Source of the DNA: Tolypeutes matacus
Lineage: Eukaryota > Chordata > Mammalia > Cingulata > Chlamyphoridae
Assembly: GCA_026826555.1 (NCBI GenBank)
Contig: JAKSZT010054304.1
Span: 30,560,341-30,624,340 of the forward strand
DNA: 64,000 nt
Direction: 5' to 3'
The stretch's first letter is position 1. The number at the start of each line of letters is the position of its first letter. Below the pieces are notes generated by a model. It was given only the letters and a program-made list of their open reading frames with translations. It ran no database searches and was not told the origin of the DNA. A program made the position numbers and the translations under genes. Positions 32,091-44,341 of the stretch are shown here, in pieces.

Positions 32091-34479
32091 TTGCAAGAAG
32101 CCATATTCAAACAATGGTTTCTTTATTGGCAGCAAGAAAATTTTATGTATCTATTATATAATTAGATCTATGTTTTTGAAATTCTTACAAAAGAACAAAT
32201 ATTTTCTTATTTTTTGGATGACATTTGAAGAGCAATTGTACTTCTACTTTTTTATCCAGGGTGAGCGTCATTAAATAATATCAATGAAAACTTATAATTC
32301 TAAACTCTGGCAGACTTAACCTATGAAGCCTTTGAAAAAAATATGTCAGTTTCCTGTGTCTATTTCTATGCTCTACCTTAGAACTTCTGAAACAATGATT
32401 CAGATGTCTGACTTATAAAAGACACCATGGAAGCAGATGATTCTGAAATATAACCATGTCAAAAATGCTTAACATAAATCCATTACAAATATACTTGATT
32501 CTTATAAAGCTAAGTTTCCACAAGGGCAATCTCAGAAAATCGTTCACATGCACACACACACACACAAACACACGTCCAATGTAAATAATAGTTAAACTAA
32601 GTTTAAATTATTACAGAAGTACTGTTTCTAAAAACATCAAGGGTGGTTATATTCAGAGCACATAGACAAACTTCTATCCCCATCCCATGTTCTTATTCCA
32701 TATACCTTGCTCTGCATATCATTCACAGACCACTCCCAAACTCCTTTACAATCTCAATTAAATCAGTTCTTGACTTTCTTGAACTGTCTTCATCTTCCAG
32801 ATATCTTATCTTCACTTTTCACAAAATCTTTCTGAACTTTGTCAAGAAAATCATTTGAGCTGGTCTAGACATCTTCTTAAATGTTCTCCTCAGATCCATT
32901 ATCCACATGCCACATTCATAGCATTTTGAAAACAAGGGCACTATGATAAAATTCTCCTAGCAACCCAAGAAGAAAATATACATGCATTCATTTTTATAAG
33001 ATATATATGTATCACACTTATTTTTTAAAGGTATTGTAATAATAAACTGGTATATTGGCTTGAAAACTGAGAAGTTCTCATCTATTTTTCAAACTTCATT
33101 TTGTAAAATCATTCAGAAAACCATTCAATATTTTTTTATTGTGACTAAGAGTTACAAGATATTAGTGAAGCTTTGGAAGAAAGAGATAAATACAAAGAAG
33201 CTTGATGTATGTTTTTTGATTTCTAAATAATTTTATCATCAGTTTGAAAATAACAGAGTAGATATTTTCTCTTATACATAAAAAAGTTTATACATAAAAA
33301 GTGTTTCTTATAGGTAAGAAACACACTTCTCTCTTATTTAAGGCCACTGTTGTTGTTTTTTTCCCTGTTCTCTTTTGACACATGCATCTGACCTTAATTC
33401 TTACTGGTATACAGTCGTAGAATGGAAGGGACGTGTGGCAGAAATGGGATGAGGTAGCATTTTGAGGCATATGGGTTGACACAAGTCAGAATGACGACAA
33501 GGTTCAAGTATTGGCCTGGGAATGTGTGACAGATATATAATGAAACAGACAGTGACTTGGGAGAAGACATTCTAGGAATTTGCAGGCTGGAACACAGACC
33601 CTGAAATGTCTCAAAAATTGGATAGAAAGGAAGGTTAGGAATCAGAAGTTAAGACAGGATAGGGAAGGAGAGGGCATTTGACAGATGCCAGGACTGTGAG
33701 GGGCACAGGGATTTAGGCAATCAGGCTTGATACTCCAAAAGAGGTAGCCCGGTTATGGACAATTGGACAAGTTATAGAGCCTTGGGCTTTCACATGCTTG
33801 ACAAAGCCATTAGCTAATATTGGATATGGATTGCTGATACTGAAATTACTGGATTTGTTTTGTCTTGTCATGGGATAGAAGAAGAAGAGGTAGATATGTT
33901 TTGTTGAAAAAGCTCAATATATTGATTTAAGAAATTGAAATAAATCAAAGAAAATTCAGCCAGATATAAGGGGTTCATCAGTTCTTGAATATGGAGGTAT
34001 ACAATGAGATGCTTAACCAAAGTTACATCAGGTATGATGATTACTAAGAATAAAGGCAATAAAAGCTGATGCAAATTTTCCATACATTGTGAACTTACAT
34101 GTTAAGATTTTTCCTAATAAAAAAATTCAGGATATATTTTTCTAGCCATTGGACTCTTAAAAGATGTAGGGTTTCATAAGAGAAAAATAATAGTGACGAG
34201 CTTTCCATGATTCTTTTAGTATTTTGTGTTAAAGGGAGTTCAAACCTCATGAAATTTACTTTGAGTCAAAATATTCTCTATAAAGAGGAGAAGTGGTCTT
34301 GAATACAGAGACTTTAAGTAGGTTTAGAATTTCCCTATTTGTACAGATACAGAAAATTAGTTTTAAATAATTAATACATTTAGGGAAGAGATGCAAATTC
34401 AGGGTCTTGAAATCCCTATCTATCCAGTGAGAAGAAATGTGGGGATTTTCTTTCATACAATTAATAGGGTAATTACAAA
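32091..34479. other. Unassigned interval, with a short (CA)n
   Basis: AT-rich; frames of at most 71 codons, none with support. A CA microsatellite lies at 32549-32574. The part at about 33400-33850 has more balanced composition but shows no recognisable repeat or exon. Confidence 0.4.
32549..32574. repeat. (CA)n microsatellite
   Basis: About 26 bp of CA repeats with one interruption (acaaacacac). Confidence 0.9.
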
Positions 34480-34832
34480 ATTCATATATAATATGAAGAA
34501 ACCGACTTTACATGTATAGACACAAAAAGAATAAAAGTAAAAGGTTGGGAAAAAATACAACATTAGAACTAATCAAAAGAAATTATAGTTGCTGTATTAA
34601 TATCAGACAATGCATTTCCATGCAAAGACTATTTCATAATGATGAAGTGATCAATTAATCAAGAGGACATACAAATCCTAAGCATTATGCACCTAAAAAC
34701 TAACCTTCACAATACCCAACATCAAAACACTCAGAACTGCATGGGAAAATAGACAAATCCACAATTACTGAGGGACATTTCAATACCATTATCTCAATAA
34801 CATATACAACATATAGACAGAACAGTAATAGG
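34480..34832 (+). mobile_element. Old L1, endonuclease region, plus strand (piece 1 of 4)
   Basis: 'gttgctgtattaatatcaga' (VLLISD-type), 'cattatgcacctaaaaac' (the YAPN site) and 'catttcaataccattatctc' (DFNT-type site) follow ORF2 endonuclease order. Decayed, no frame. It continues at 35443 after an LTR insertion. Confidence 0.7.
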
Positions 34833-35442
34833 TGTGGCGGTTTGAGATTATTTTATGAATTCCCAAAAAAGAGAAAGCTTATGTTTATAAGCTAATCCAT
34901 TCCTGTGGCTGTGAGACCCATTTGACTATATTACACCAATGGGGCGTGATGCATGTTGAGTCTCTGCCCTCTTGCTGGGTCTCATATAAAGGGAGACACA
35001 GAGATTCAGACAGACAAAGAAAAAAGGGGACTGTCACTTTTTATTCTCCATGTGACAGAAAAGGCTCCAGTTTTGCTCACAGCTGACCTGCAAGGACAGA
35101 AGCCCTAAAACACAAACCCTAAGCCAGGAGAAAGAGGACTACAGGATCACTTAAGCACAAAGCCCCAAGAGACAGGGCCCAGGGAGCAGCTCAAGAGGAG
35201 ACAGTGAGCCCAGAGAGGAAGACTGAAACCCCAGCAGAGATGGGCAGCCATCTTGATTCACCATGTGACAACCCGCTGGGATTAACAGTAGCTAACTATG
35301 GTAAGAAAACATCTCTGCTGATGCCTCAGTTTGGATTTTTCACAGCCTTGGAAATGTAAGCTTTTACACCAAATAAGTACCCTTTATAAAACCAACACAT
35401 TTCTGATACTTTGCATTGACAGCCCTTTGACAAACTAAAACA
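34833..35442 (+). mobile_element. Lineage-specific LTR (group 2), plus strand, inside an old L1
   Basis: Starts tgtggcggtttgagatta and ends caaactaaaaca (TG...CA). Near the 3' end are 'cagtttggatttttcacagc', 'gcttttacaccaaataagta' and 'acatttctgatactttgc'. It interrupts the old L1 cleanly. It is the uninterrupted counterpart of the broken LTR at 8047-9730. No coding capacity. Confidence 0.75.
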
Positions 35443-35910
35443 ATACATATATATGAGACTTGAACAACAATATCAGTCAACTTCACCTAACTGACATCTA
35501 TAACAGCAGAATACACATTCTGTTCAAGTGCACAGGAAATATTGATAAAAATAAACTTATTTGGCAAATTAAAATGTCCCCAAAATTTAAAATAATTCAA
35601 GCCATACAAAGTATGTGTATTGACCACAATGGAATTACATTTGTAATCAATAGGTAAGAGATAATGGGATAATCTCTAAATATGTGGAACATAAATAACA
35701 TAATTATAAGTAGGTTATCAAAGAAGAAACCAAAAGGGAAATTCAATGAAGAAGAAAACACAAAATATAAATATGTGTGAGAATCAGCTTCACTAGTACC
35801 TAGAGGGAAATTTATAAATTTTAGCATCTTTATTAGAAACAATAAAACTCTCAAATATGACCTAAGTATTTCCTTAAAAACCCAGAAATAGAAGAGTAAT
35901 GAAACTTAGG
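35443..35910 (+). mobile_element. Old L1 (piece 2 of 4)
   Basis: 'gacttgaacaacaatatcag', 'cctaactgacatctataaca' and 'acacattctgttcaagtgca' are the late endonuclease region of ORF2. 'ggaattacatttgtaatcaa' and onward is the linker towards the polymerase. A 65-codon frame (35460-35657) keeps part of it. Confidence 0.7.
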
Positions 35911-36388
35911 TGTTTCAATTTCCTTGGCTGCTCAAGTAAATACCATGCAATGAGTTGGTTTAAACAATGGGAATTTATTGGCTCACAGTTTTGAGGCTAG
36001 GAGAAGTCCAAATCAAGTCCTCGTAAAGGTAAGACTTTCTTCACAAAGATCGGTGTTCCAGGGCTGGCTGCCAGTGATCCTTGGTCCTTGGCTCCTTTGT
36101 CACATGGCAAGGCTTGTGGTGCTTCTCTGGGCCTCTCCTTTCTCTTCTGGGTTCTATAGACTTTCAATTTCTGGCTGTTCCCTCTGTGTCCATTCTCTGT
36201 CTGAAGTTCATTCTGCTTATAAAGGCCTCCAGTAGTAGGATTAAGACCCATCCTGATTGAGTTGGGCCACACATTAACAAATGTAACCTTATCAAAAGGC
36301 CCTAGTTACAATGCGTTCACACCTATAAGAATATATTAAGCTTAAGAACATATTTTTATGGGTTACATAGTTGCAGATCACCATACCA
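35911..36388 (-). mobile_element. Lineage-specific LTR (group 3), minus strand, inside an old L1
   Basis: Antisense order matches the copies at 1862 and 6618: 'caatttccttggctgctcaa', 'tgagttggtttaaacaatgg', 'aatttattggctcacagttt', 'gtcacatggcaaggcttgtg', and an end near 'gatcaccatacca'. The 85-91-codon frames within it are noise. Confidence 0.7.
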
Positions 36389-36736
36389 GGTAAGCAAAAG
36401 AAAGTGAGTAATAAGAAAGTTCTGAGGGGAGATCAATGAGATAGAAAACAGAAAAATAATGAAATGAAAAGCTGTTTGGTTAAGAAGATAAGTAAAATGA
36501 ATAACCCCTTAGCCATGCTTATACCGGGGGCAAATGAGAACAGACACAAATTATCAATACCAGGAATGAGACTCTACAGATATATTTTTAAAGGAAATAA
36601 AATGATCAAATTCATGCCAAAAACTTTAACAACTTACATGAATTGTGCAAATTTCTTTAAAGACACAAACTATCAGAGCTCACTGAAGAAAAAATACTTA
36701 ACTTGAATAGCCTATATGAATTAAAGAAATTGAATA
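36389..36736 (+). mobile_element. Old L1 (piece 3 of 4)
   Basis: The linker and fingers region of ORF2 in decayed form. The 80-codon frame 36464-36706 includes 'KMNNPLAMLIPGA', 'RLYRYIF' and a region corresponding to the usual 'nieeidn' text. It runs up to 'attaaagaaattgaata', where the class-I-like LTR is inserted. Confidence 0.65.
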
Positions 36737-37392
36737 TGATACCTAGCAAAAGCAGGTACTTTTTTCTCTATACACCTTTAAATTCCTGAGACACTGGGAT
36801 TCCTGAGACACTGGGATTTCAAACAGAGTTTATTTGCTTGTATAAGCAAAGGTGCACAGTGGTCTCAGGGCCCAAAACTGCCTCACTGGTATGCAGAAAT
36901 TCTAATATTTATAACAGTGGGGTGCTAATTAGTAACTGGGGTGGAGCTAGACACAGGTTCCTTCATTAATAAACATTAAGGGGCTGACCAAGATAGGGGT
37001 GAGTACCAAACCAGAGTGAGTCACAAAGTTACAATCATTACCAGAGATCAAGTTTCTGGAATAGGAAATTACAGAGTAGAGGTCAGTCACAAGGTTTTCC
37101 CATATGGATATTAAACAGAGGTGGATGGAGTGGTTACCATCCCAAAAGTAAGCACACACAAGGGTCAGCCTAATCTATAAACAAGGGTAAGGTCAATCTA
37201 GAATTACCATCCCAAAGATCAGTATCCACAAGTGTGAGATTAAGTCTAGAATAACCATAAACAAGGTGAAACCACTCTAGCCAGCTTCAGTAGTTTCAGG
37301 TGTTAACCTTTTGCTATTTTATAATATAAATGCATCTATATAATAATTTAGTAGTCACAATTATTTGTTAATTCTTGACCTTCAGTTACACA
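36737..37392 (-). mobile_element. Class-I-like solitary LTR, minus strand, inside an old L1
   Basis: Read in reverse it runs tgtgtaactgaagg ... 'tttaatatccatatgggaaa' ... 'aagcaaataaactctgtttg' (likely polyadenylation signal AATAAA) ... 'gtgtctcaggaatt' ... ending near 'ctaggtatca'. The same order is found, forward, at 60981-61529, so this is a family. TG...CA ends and a late AATAAA are typical of gammaretrovirus-like LTRs; the class is inferred. A 17-bp tandem duplication (36782-36815) sits near its 3' end. No retroviral genes are attached. Confidence 0.65.
36782..36815. repeat. 17-bp perfect tandem duplication
   Basis: attcctgagacactggg occurs twice head to tail (36782-36798 and 36799-36815), in the U5-like end of the LTR. 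The sister LTR at 60981 has one copy. Confidence 0.95.
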
Positions 37393-39857
37393 TGTTGTTA
37401 AAAACTTGCCCTCGATGAAAACTCCAGGTCCAGCAGGTTTCACTGGTAAATTCTACCAAACATTTAAGTAAAACTAATTTCAATTCTAGACAAACTCTTC
37501 CAGAAAATTGGATCAAGAGAATACTCTTAAGTCATTCTATGAGGCAAACATTTACCTGATACCAAAACCAAAGACATAGAAGAAAATTAAATTATGGAAT
37601 ACTTTTTCTCATGAACTGAAATGAAAAAAAGAGTTAACAAAATTGTCAAAAATCAAACCCAATGACATATAAAAAGAGATTTTATATAAAAAGACATCAC
37701 AGCCAACTGGAGTATTGCAGGAATACAAGGTTACTTTAACACTAGAAAAATCAATCTAGTTCACCATATTAATAGAGTAGAAAAGAATAATAATGTTAAC
37801 ATTTCCATAGCTGCAAAAAACAAACAAACAAACAAAAAACCTCTCCAAAAATTAGAAACATATGGAAAAAGCTTTTAAAGGGCATCTATGCAAAAACCTA
37901 TGGTTTGCATCATAATTCAATGTGAAAGTGCAAATACTTTCTCTCTAAAGTCAGGAACAAAGAAATTAGGTTCATTATCAACACTTTCATTCAACGTTGT
38001 ATAGAGGTACCAAGCAATGCAATAATCTTTGAAAAGAACTTAAAAGAAACATGGATTGGAAAGAAAAAATAAAACTTACCCTATTTTCATGTACATGATC
38101 CTTTGAAATCTACCATAAAGCTACTAGAAAAATGTGTGTGTTTAACAAAAATACTGGGTCATTAAATAAAAAGCATTTGTATTTCTATATAACTGCAACA
38201 GATAATTAAAAATGCAAATTAAATTCACAGTAACACTTAAAATAGCATCAAAATTTTGAAATATTTTCTATTAAATCTAATAAAAGATAAGCAAACTTTG
38301 AACGCTGAAAACCACAAAGACATTTCTGAGGAGAATTAAAGAACACCTAAACAAATGAAGAGTTATACCAATATTGTGTATTGGAAGACTTAATATTGTT
38401 AGAAAATCAATTCTCCCCAACTTGATCTGTAGGTTCAATACAATCTCAACAAAAATCTCAGCAGACTATTTTGTAAAAATGCAAAAACTGAATCTAAAAT
38501 TCTTATGAAAATTCAAAGGATATAGAAAAGCCCAAACAACTTTGAAAAATGAAAAAGAATGTTAGGAGAGCTTCACTTCCTTAGTCCAAGACTTGTAAAG
38601 CTGCTGCAATCAAAACAGTGTAGTATCAGAAAGACAGACATGTAGATCAATGGAATAGAAGACATTGTCCAAGAATAGATCCACGCATTACAAAGACGTA
38701 GTACAAAACCAGGTAAGTAGAAAATTATAGTTTTTTCAACAAATGATGCTAGAACATTTGGATGCCCTTATTAAAATATAATTTCATTCCATATCTCATA
38801 CCATATAAAATTATCACGTGGGGCTCCACATAAAACTTAAAACAATAAAGCTTCTAGACAAAACATAGGAGAAAAAATGTGTGGCCATGTGTTAAGCAAA
38901 GATTTCTCAGTAAAACACTAAAAGCATGGCCCATAAAAATGCAAAGCATATATCTGATAAATAACTTACATCAAAAAACATATATATAAACTTAGTATTC
39001 AGCAATAAGTAAACTATCCATTTGAAAAATGGACAAAATATTATGAGATGCATCACCAAAAAGACAAGTAAATGAAAAATAACCACATGAAAAGGTAACC
39101 TAACATAATTAGTCACTTGGGAAATGGAAATGAAGCCATGATGAGGTACATTCACTCTCCCCTTGAATGGGTAAATTTTTTTAAAAAAGACTGAACAGTG
39201 CTGTTAGGGATGTAGAGGAGTTGATGCTTTCATAAATTGCTGGTGGGAGGAAATGCCATTAATTGTTGGAAAAACAGTTGAAGCATTTCCCTAAAAATTT
39301 CAACATGTATTTACCAAATCACTCAGCCATTCTACTCCCAGGCATATGCTATAGAGATATGAAAGCATCTCTCTATACACAGACTTATATCTTTGTATTC
39401 CTAGCAGCTTTAATTGTAATAGGCAAAAACTAGAAACAACCCAAACGACCATCAGTAAGTGAATGGTAAACTGTGGAGTATCCATAATACTGAATACTAC
39501 TGAGCAAGAAAAAGCATCAAACTACTGATAAATGGAATAACATGAAGAATCTCAAAATAATTATGCTTAGTGAAAGAAACCAGACAAATGATAGTATATA
39601 CAATATGACACCATTTATATAAAATTTTAGAGAAAATGCAAACTAATCTAAACAGAAAGCAAAATATTGGTTGCCTGAGGTTGAGTGAGATGAGGTGGGG
39701 GTTTAAAAGCACTAGAAAAATTTTGGGGGGTGATAGATGTAGTCTTTACCTTGATTTGTTGATTGTTTCATGGATTTATACATATGTCAAAATATCAAAT
39801 TATACACTATAAATATAACCAATTATATTCCAATGTATACATCAATAAAGTTGTTAA
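37393..39857 (+). mobile_element. Old L1, polymerase to 3' end (piece 4 of 4)
   Basis: Starts at 'actccaggtccagcaggttt' (SPGPAGF-type site). It runs through the polymerase, the region after it ('cagtgtagtatcagaaagac'), the 'ttgctggtgggaggaaatgc' C-terminal region and the 3'UTR, ending 'atcaataaagttgttaaaaa'. Heavily decayed; frames of 61-82 codons on the minus strand are shadows. The four pieces together make an L1 starting in the endonuclease. Confidence 0.75.
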
Positions 39858-40122
39858 AAAGGTAATGTATATCAGAAGATATCAAATATGAACTATACAT
39901 AATTTTACATAAGAATTATACTTTCTGGACACCAAAATGGAACAATCCATTCTAGTTTGTAATAATTAGTAGTGTTCTATATGCTTAATAATTATACAAG
40001 ATGGTGCTGAAAGACATGCATCTGTTGTGATCTTTCATTTATTTCACACTTAAATGAAAGTAGAGAATTGGGCCTTACTCATAAAATTTAACTCCAATCT
40101 ACTTAGATGTTTATTTTAATAG

Positions 40123-40698
40123 TGTGGTGGTTTCAAAACAGCATCCCACATTTTTAATATTCCTGCCGTCAAGAGAGAGTCTGCCCCTACTCTTGAGTTT
40201 GGGTGGTTTTATAACTGCTTCAACCATTAGAGTATATTGAAGTGATGCTGAGTGACTTCTGAGGTTGGGTCATAAAAGGTGATGCTGGTTTTGTCTTATT
40301 CACAGAAATACTTGAACTTGAAGCCCTGAGTCACCATGTATGAAGTCCAACCACCCTGAGGCTGCAACACTATAAGGAAGCCAAGCCGTGTGGAGGGGCC
40401 AGGACAGTTGCCTCAGTTGACAATACTTCAGGTCATTCCAGAGCAGGAGTCAGATATGTAAGTGAAGGAACCTCCTGATGATTCCAGGCCCCAGGTCACA
40501 AGTCAGCCACAGTTTTCCAGTTTTCTCAGCTGAGTTCCTAGATATAATGGGGCATAAAAAATGTCATTCTTTTACATATCTTTTCTGAATTCCTGATCCA
40601 CAAAATCTGTGAGCAAAAGAAAATGTTTGTTGCTTTAAGCCACTGAGTTTTGGTATAGTTTGTATTCAGCCTCAGTAAATGGTCTCTAATGTAGTAGC
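40123..40698 (+). mobile_element. MaLR/ERVL-like solitary LTR, plus strand, old
   Basis: Starts tgtggtggtttcaaaac. Inside: 'gacttctgaggttgggtcat', 'aaaaggtgatgctgg', 'ggaagccaagccgtgtggag', 'cctgatgattccaggcccc', 'gttgctttaagccactgag' and 'ttttggtatagtttgt'. These blocks are typical of old ERVL-type LTRs found across placental mammals. The subfamily is not resolved, and the right end is approximate. Confidence 0.6.
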
Positions 40699-43229
40699 AA
40701 TTTTAGTACAAGTGTTTAAAATGGGTTTTCTTTTTAAGATTTGCAGTACTTAAAAAATAATCGTCAAGATATGGATTTAAATATAAGCAGAAACCTTTGG
40801 ATTCCCAGATGTTAGCAACTCTCTCAGCATGTGGATAAGCCTGAGTTAGAAATAGTAAGAGCTATTTTCATAAAGTCTATCAGCAGTTATGCAATGTGAG
40901 AACAGCTGCTGGTTTTAAAGAGTTAGGGTTTCACATATTTAATAGCAAAACTAATATTGGTTTATTAAAAATGCATTATTGCTATGTTTATTCTCTCAAA
41001 TGACAGATGCAAAACAAATCTATCTTTATTTAGGATTCAGAAATTAAAAAGAATATTGAAAATGATGTCTTGACCTGTTTTAGATAACTATGCTGTTCAT
41101 TCATGCAAAACAAATATCAAAATAAAATAGTAATTTCAAGGATGTATACAATATGGCAAAATTTGCTTTCCTAAAATATTTTCAATATTATCTTGCTAAA
41201 GTTAAGAATGTTCTTAGAGACATTTATTCCCAGAAGGCTGAGACAAAGAGCCTTGGCAAGCCATGCTGCTGATGCACTGCTCTTCATCACACAGGGTAGC
41301 ATAATGGTGGCTGAGCCAACGATGGGCTACGTTTAAAACTTAGATGCCAGTGGCCTAGTGTGAATGCATTAGGTAGCATCTGCCATACACTTTCACCAAT
41401 AATAGACTTGTGGATGGGTAAATCAGAACTGTTCTTGGAACTAATATAAAGATAGATTGTAACTAATTCCTTTTAATGCTGCTAAAGACCAAATTTGGAA
41501 TTACCTTCAGCTTCCTTTTCAAATCTACCAGAGGACATTTTCTTCTGTATTTTCCTATGATGTTTCATTCTGTATTGAGGCTTCATTATTTATTTTATTC
41601 ACCAGAATTGACCCCAAATATTTTTTGGCTTTTTATCAGAATTCAGATTTCTGAAGTTGATGAAAATTATTGAAAATAAATTGGAAAAAAAAATTCTGTT
41701 TTTTAATTTTCCAACCTTATTTTTTTCCCAATCTTATTTTAAACATTAACCAAGAATACTTTTATAAGGGTTTCTCAGGGAAACAATTTAGAAAAAGAGT
41801 TACTAGACTTCCTAATGAGCATTTATCTTCATTGACCCTGAAACCTTGTTCCTGGTATCTATATCCAATTTACATCTTTATATTATAAAATCTTGAAAGC
41901 ATTAATATAATGACCAAACAAATATGATCTTTGTTGTTTTCTTTGTTTCACTCTGACTCCAAGGAAGATATCTAACAAAGAGCTAATCAAATCAAATGCT
42001 GCGCATGGTTTAGCCTTACAGAAGACTATTAGGATTTATACAGTAGAATTAACATTGGAAGGGGAGGATGTCTCAGCACCAATCCTGACATCAGTGATGA
42101 TCACATGATTGTCATTGCTCTGCCATTTAACTTACCCAGTGCTCTCTAATGTACCAAAGTGACAGATCATTTGTAATTTTATTGTACCTGTGCCCAGGAA
42201 GCTCATAAAATTATTTTTAAGATTTAGGAAATAATGATTTTTTTTTTTAGGGATCACCTTTTCCTTTAAGAACAAAAGAATATAGAAAAAGAAGAGTTTG
42301 GGGTTATCATGACTGTGTTTATGATGTGTGTTTTTATTTTCCCTCCAGTCAAAACTCACAAAAGAATTTTCTAAAAAGAGTTTTTTATTATTATTTTATT
42401 ATTAACACTTTGCAGAAAGAAATACAGAAAGAGGAGCGAAATAATCCCCTTCAAACTGAGGTTTATTTGATGTTTCAAATCCTGAAATCTTTAGAATTAA
42501 AACGTATAATAGTGGCTTTGGTAGTTAATGTTATTTTACTTTCCCTTTCTTTCTCAACTGTTTTAAGTAGGTTTCCAGACTAGAGATCAAAGCCAATTGA
42601 TCAAGGAGATGAAAGTTTATAGTGGTATAGAGAATAAGAAAGAAAGCCTTTGTTGAAGAGAATAGATTGAAACAAGGAGTCAAACAGGATTGAAGGAAGG
42701 TAAAACAACCAACAATAGTTGAAAGGACAGATAGTAATCTTGAGAAAATATTAGGACCACTATAACTGCTCATCTTTTACTGCAAAGTGTTTTAAAATGA
42801 ATTAAATACTGTGTTAAGAAACTCTAAAATAGGAAGAAGAGGATTTTTAAAGAAATTGTTTCTGATATTTAGAGGGACAGTGCTCACCTTCTTTTCCCTC
42901 CTGCTGTTCGCCTTCAGGCTATTTCACTGCTCATTAGCACCTTCACCAGAGAGTGGACAAGGGAAATAAAAAAGCTGAAACTTGAGTCAGTCAATTACAG
43001 TTCTCCTTAGGAGCTCTGGCAAAAATGTATGGGTGGGTGGGTGGTGTCTGAAACTAACAGTTAAAGAAAAATGGGGGGTTATCCTTGGTTTCTCTCGTCC
43101 AAATCATTCTGCTTCCTGAATATCAGAGATAATTGTATGTTCACGATATTATAATACATTATAATATATTTCCATAGCAATTACTGATATGTTTGCAGAA
43201 GGGAAACAAAACAAGAGGGTGAGGTAATT
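40699..43229. other. Unassigned low-repeat interval
   Basis: About 2.5 kb without recognisable transposon ends. Frames of at most 85 codons, none protein-like. Segments 40930-41420 and 42060-42240 have the look of conserved noncoding DNA (see findings). Confidence 0.4.
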
Positions 43230-43237
43230 ATCTAGGT

Positions 43238-43450
43238 CAGTGGTTCTGAAACTTGAACTTGCATTAGAATCACCTGCAAGTTTGTTTTTTTTTTTTTTTT
43301 TTTTTTTTTTAATACAGATTGGCTTTACCCAAAGAATTTCTAATTCAATAGGTGTGGGTTGGAGCCTAAGAATTATGAATTTCTAAGTTCCCAGGAGATG
43401 CTGCTGCTGCTGTTGCTGCTGGTTGGAGGCTCATACTTCTAAGACCGCTG
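43238..43450 (+). mobile_element. MER5A-like hAT element with 8-bp target duplication
   Basis: Terminal inverted repeats cagtggttct and, from the right, cagcggtct. An 8-bp target duplication, atctaggt/atctagct (one mismatch), lies at 43230-43237 and 43451-43458. The internal order 'gcattagaatcacctgcaag', 'ttctaattcaataggtgtgg', 'agttcccaggagatgctg' fits MER5A. A 26-base T run (43285-43310) and a TGC repeat (43399-43421) have grown inside it. Confidence 0.8.
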
Positions 43451-43458
43451 ATCTAGCT

Positions 43459-44288
43459 AATTCATAAAATGTTATCACAGTTGCTAACAAGCAGCGGAAC
43501 TGACTGATGTTAATTTACTTCTTCATAGGACTAATGCCTCATCGCTTACCTTTCTTCTATGTAGTATATGAATCCTTATGTGAGTTCATACAGGAATTCT
43601 GGAGGGCCTGCCATCTTTTATGGACTTATCCTAATTTGATACACTAAAAGAAAACACTCACCAACATCTACAACCACATTCTAAAATATCAGGCAAAAAT
43701 AGAATATTTAGATACTTGCTTTCAAGTTCAGTTTCATTCCATTAAGATGTATTGTTTTTAAACTGAAAACTGTTAACTTAATAATTAAGTTTCTTGAGGC
43801 AATATTTTTCTTTCTCTTGTTTGTTTTAGATTATAAAGGTAGTTCTTTGAAAAATAAAGATGTCTATAGGGAAAATGTAAAAGTACTGTGTTCTTATTTC
43901 CACTCAACCCATAATCTTGCCCTGAAGATGTGGCCAATATACATAGCTACCCTTATGTAACACATACTCACAAACATAGTAGCATATATTGAGACTTTTA
44001 ATATATTGTATATGATATTACATGTATTATGTATGACTTCTATAACCTGTTTTTATAAAACTTATCATTCTATTGTGGAGGTAGCAGGAATTTTTCATTG
44101 TCCCTTTATCAATTTTCCTTTACTTATTTATTAATATAATGTAAGGTTTTTGCTTTTCTTATGGCTACTTAGAATAAATTGTAATTTTCCCAGCCTAATT
44201 TGTAGTTTGTTGTGGCCATGTGACAATTTTTGAATAACTGGAATTCAGCAAAAGTGTTATATAAAACTTTCCTGAAAATTCTATGGAA
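43459..44288. other. Unassigned AT-rich interval
   Basis: No repeat or gene recognised. Confidence 0.45.
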
Positions 44289-44341
44289 CAGTGGTTTTCA
44301 AACCTTAGCTACATCAGAAGCATCATCAGAAACATGTTAGG

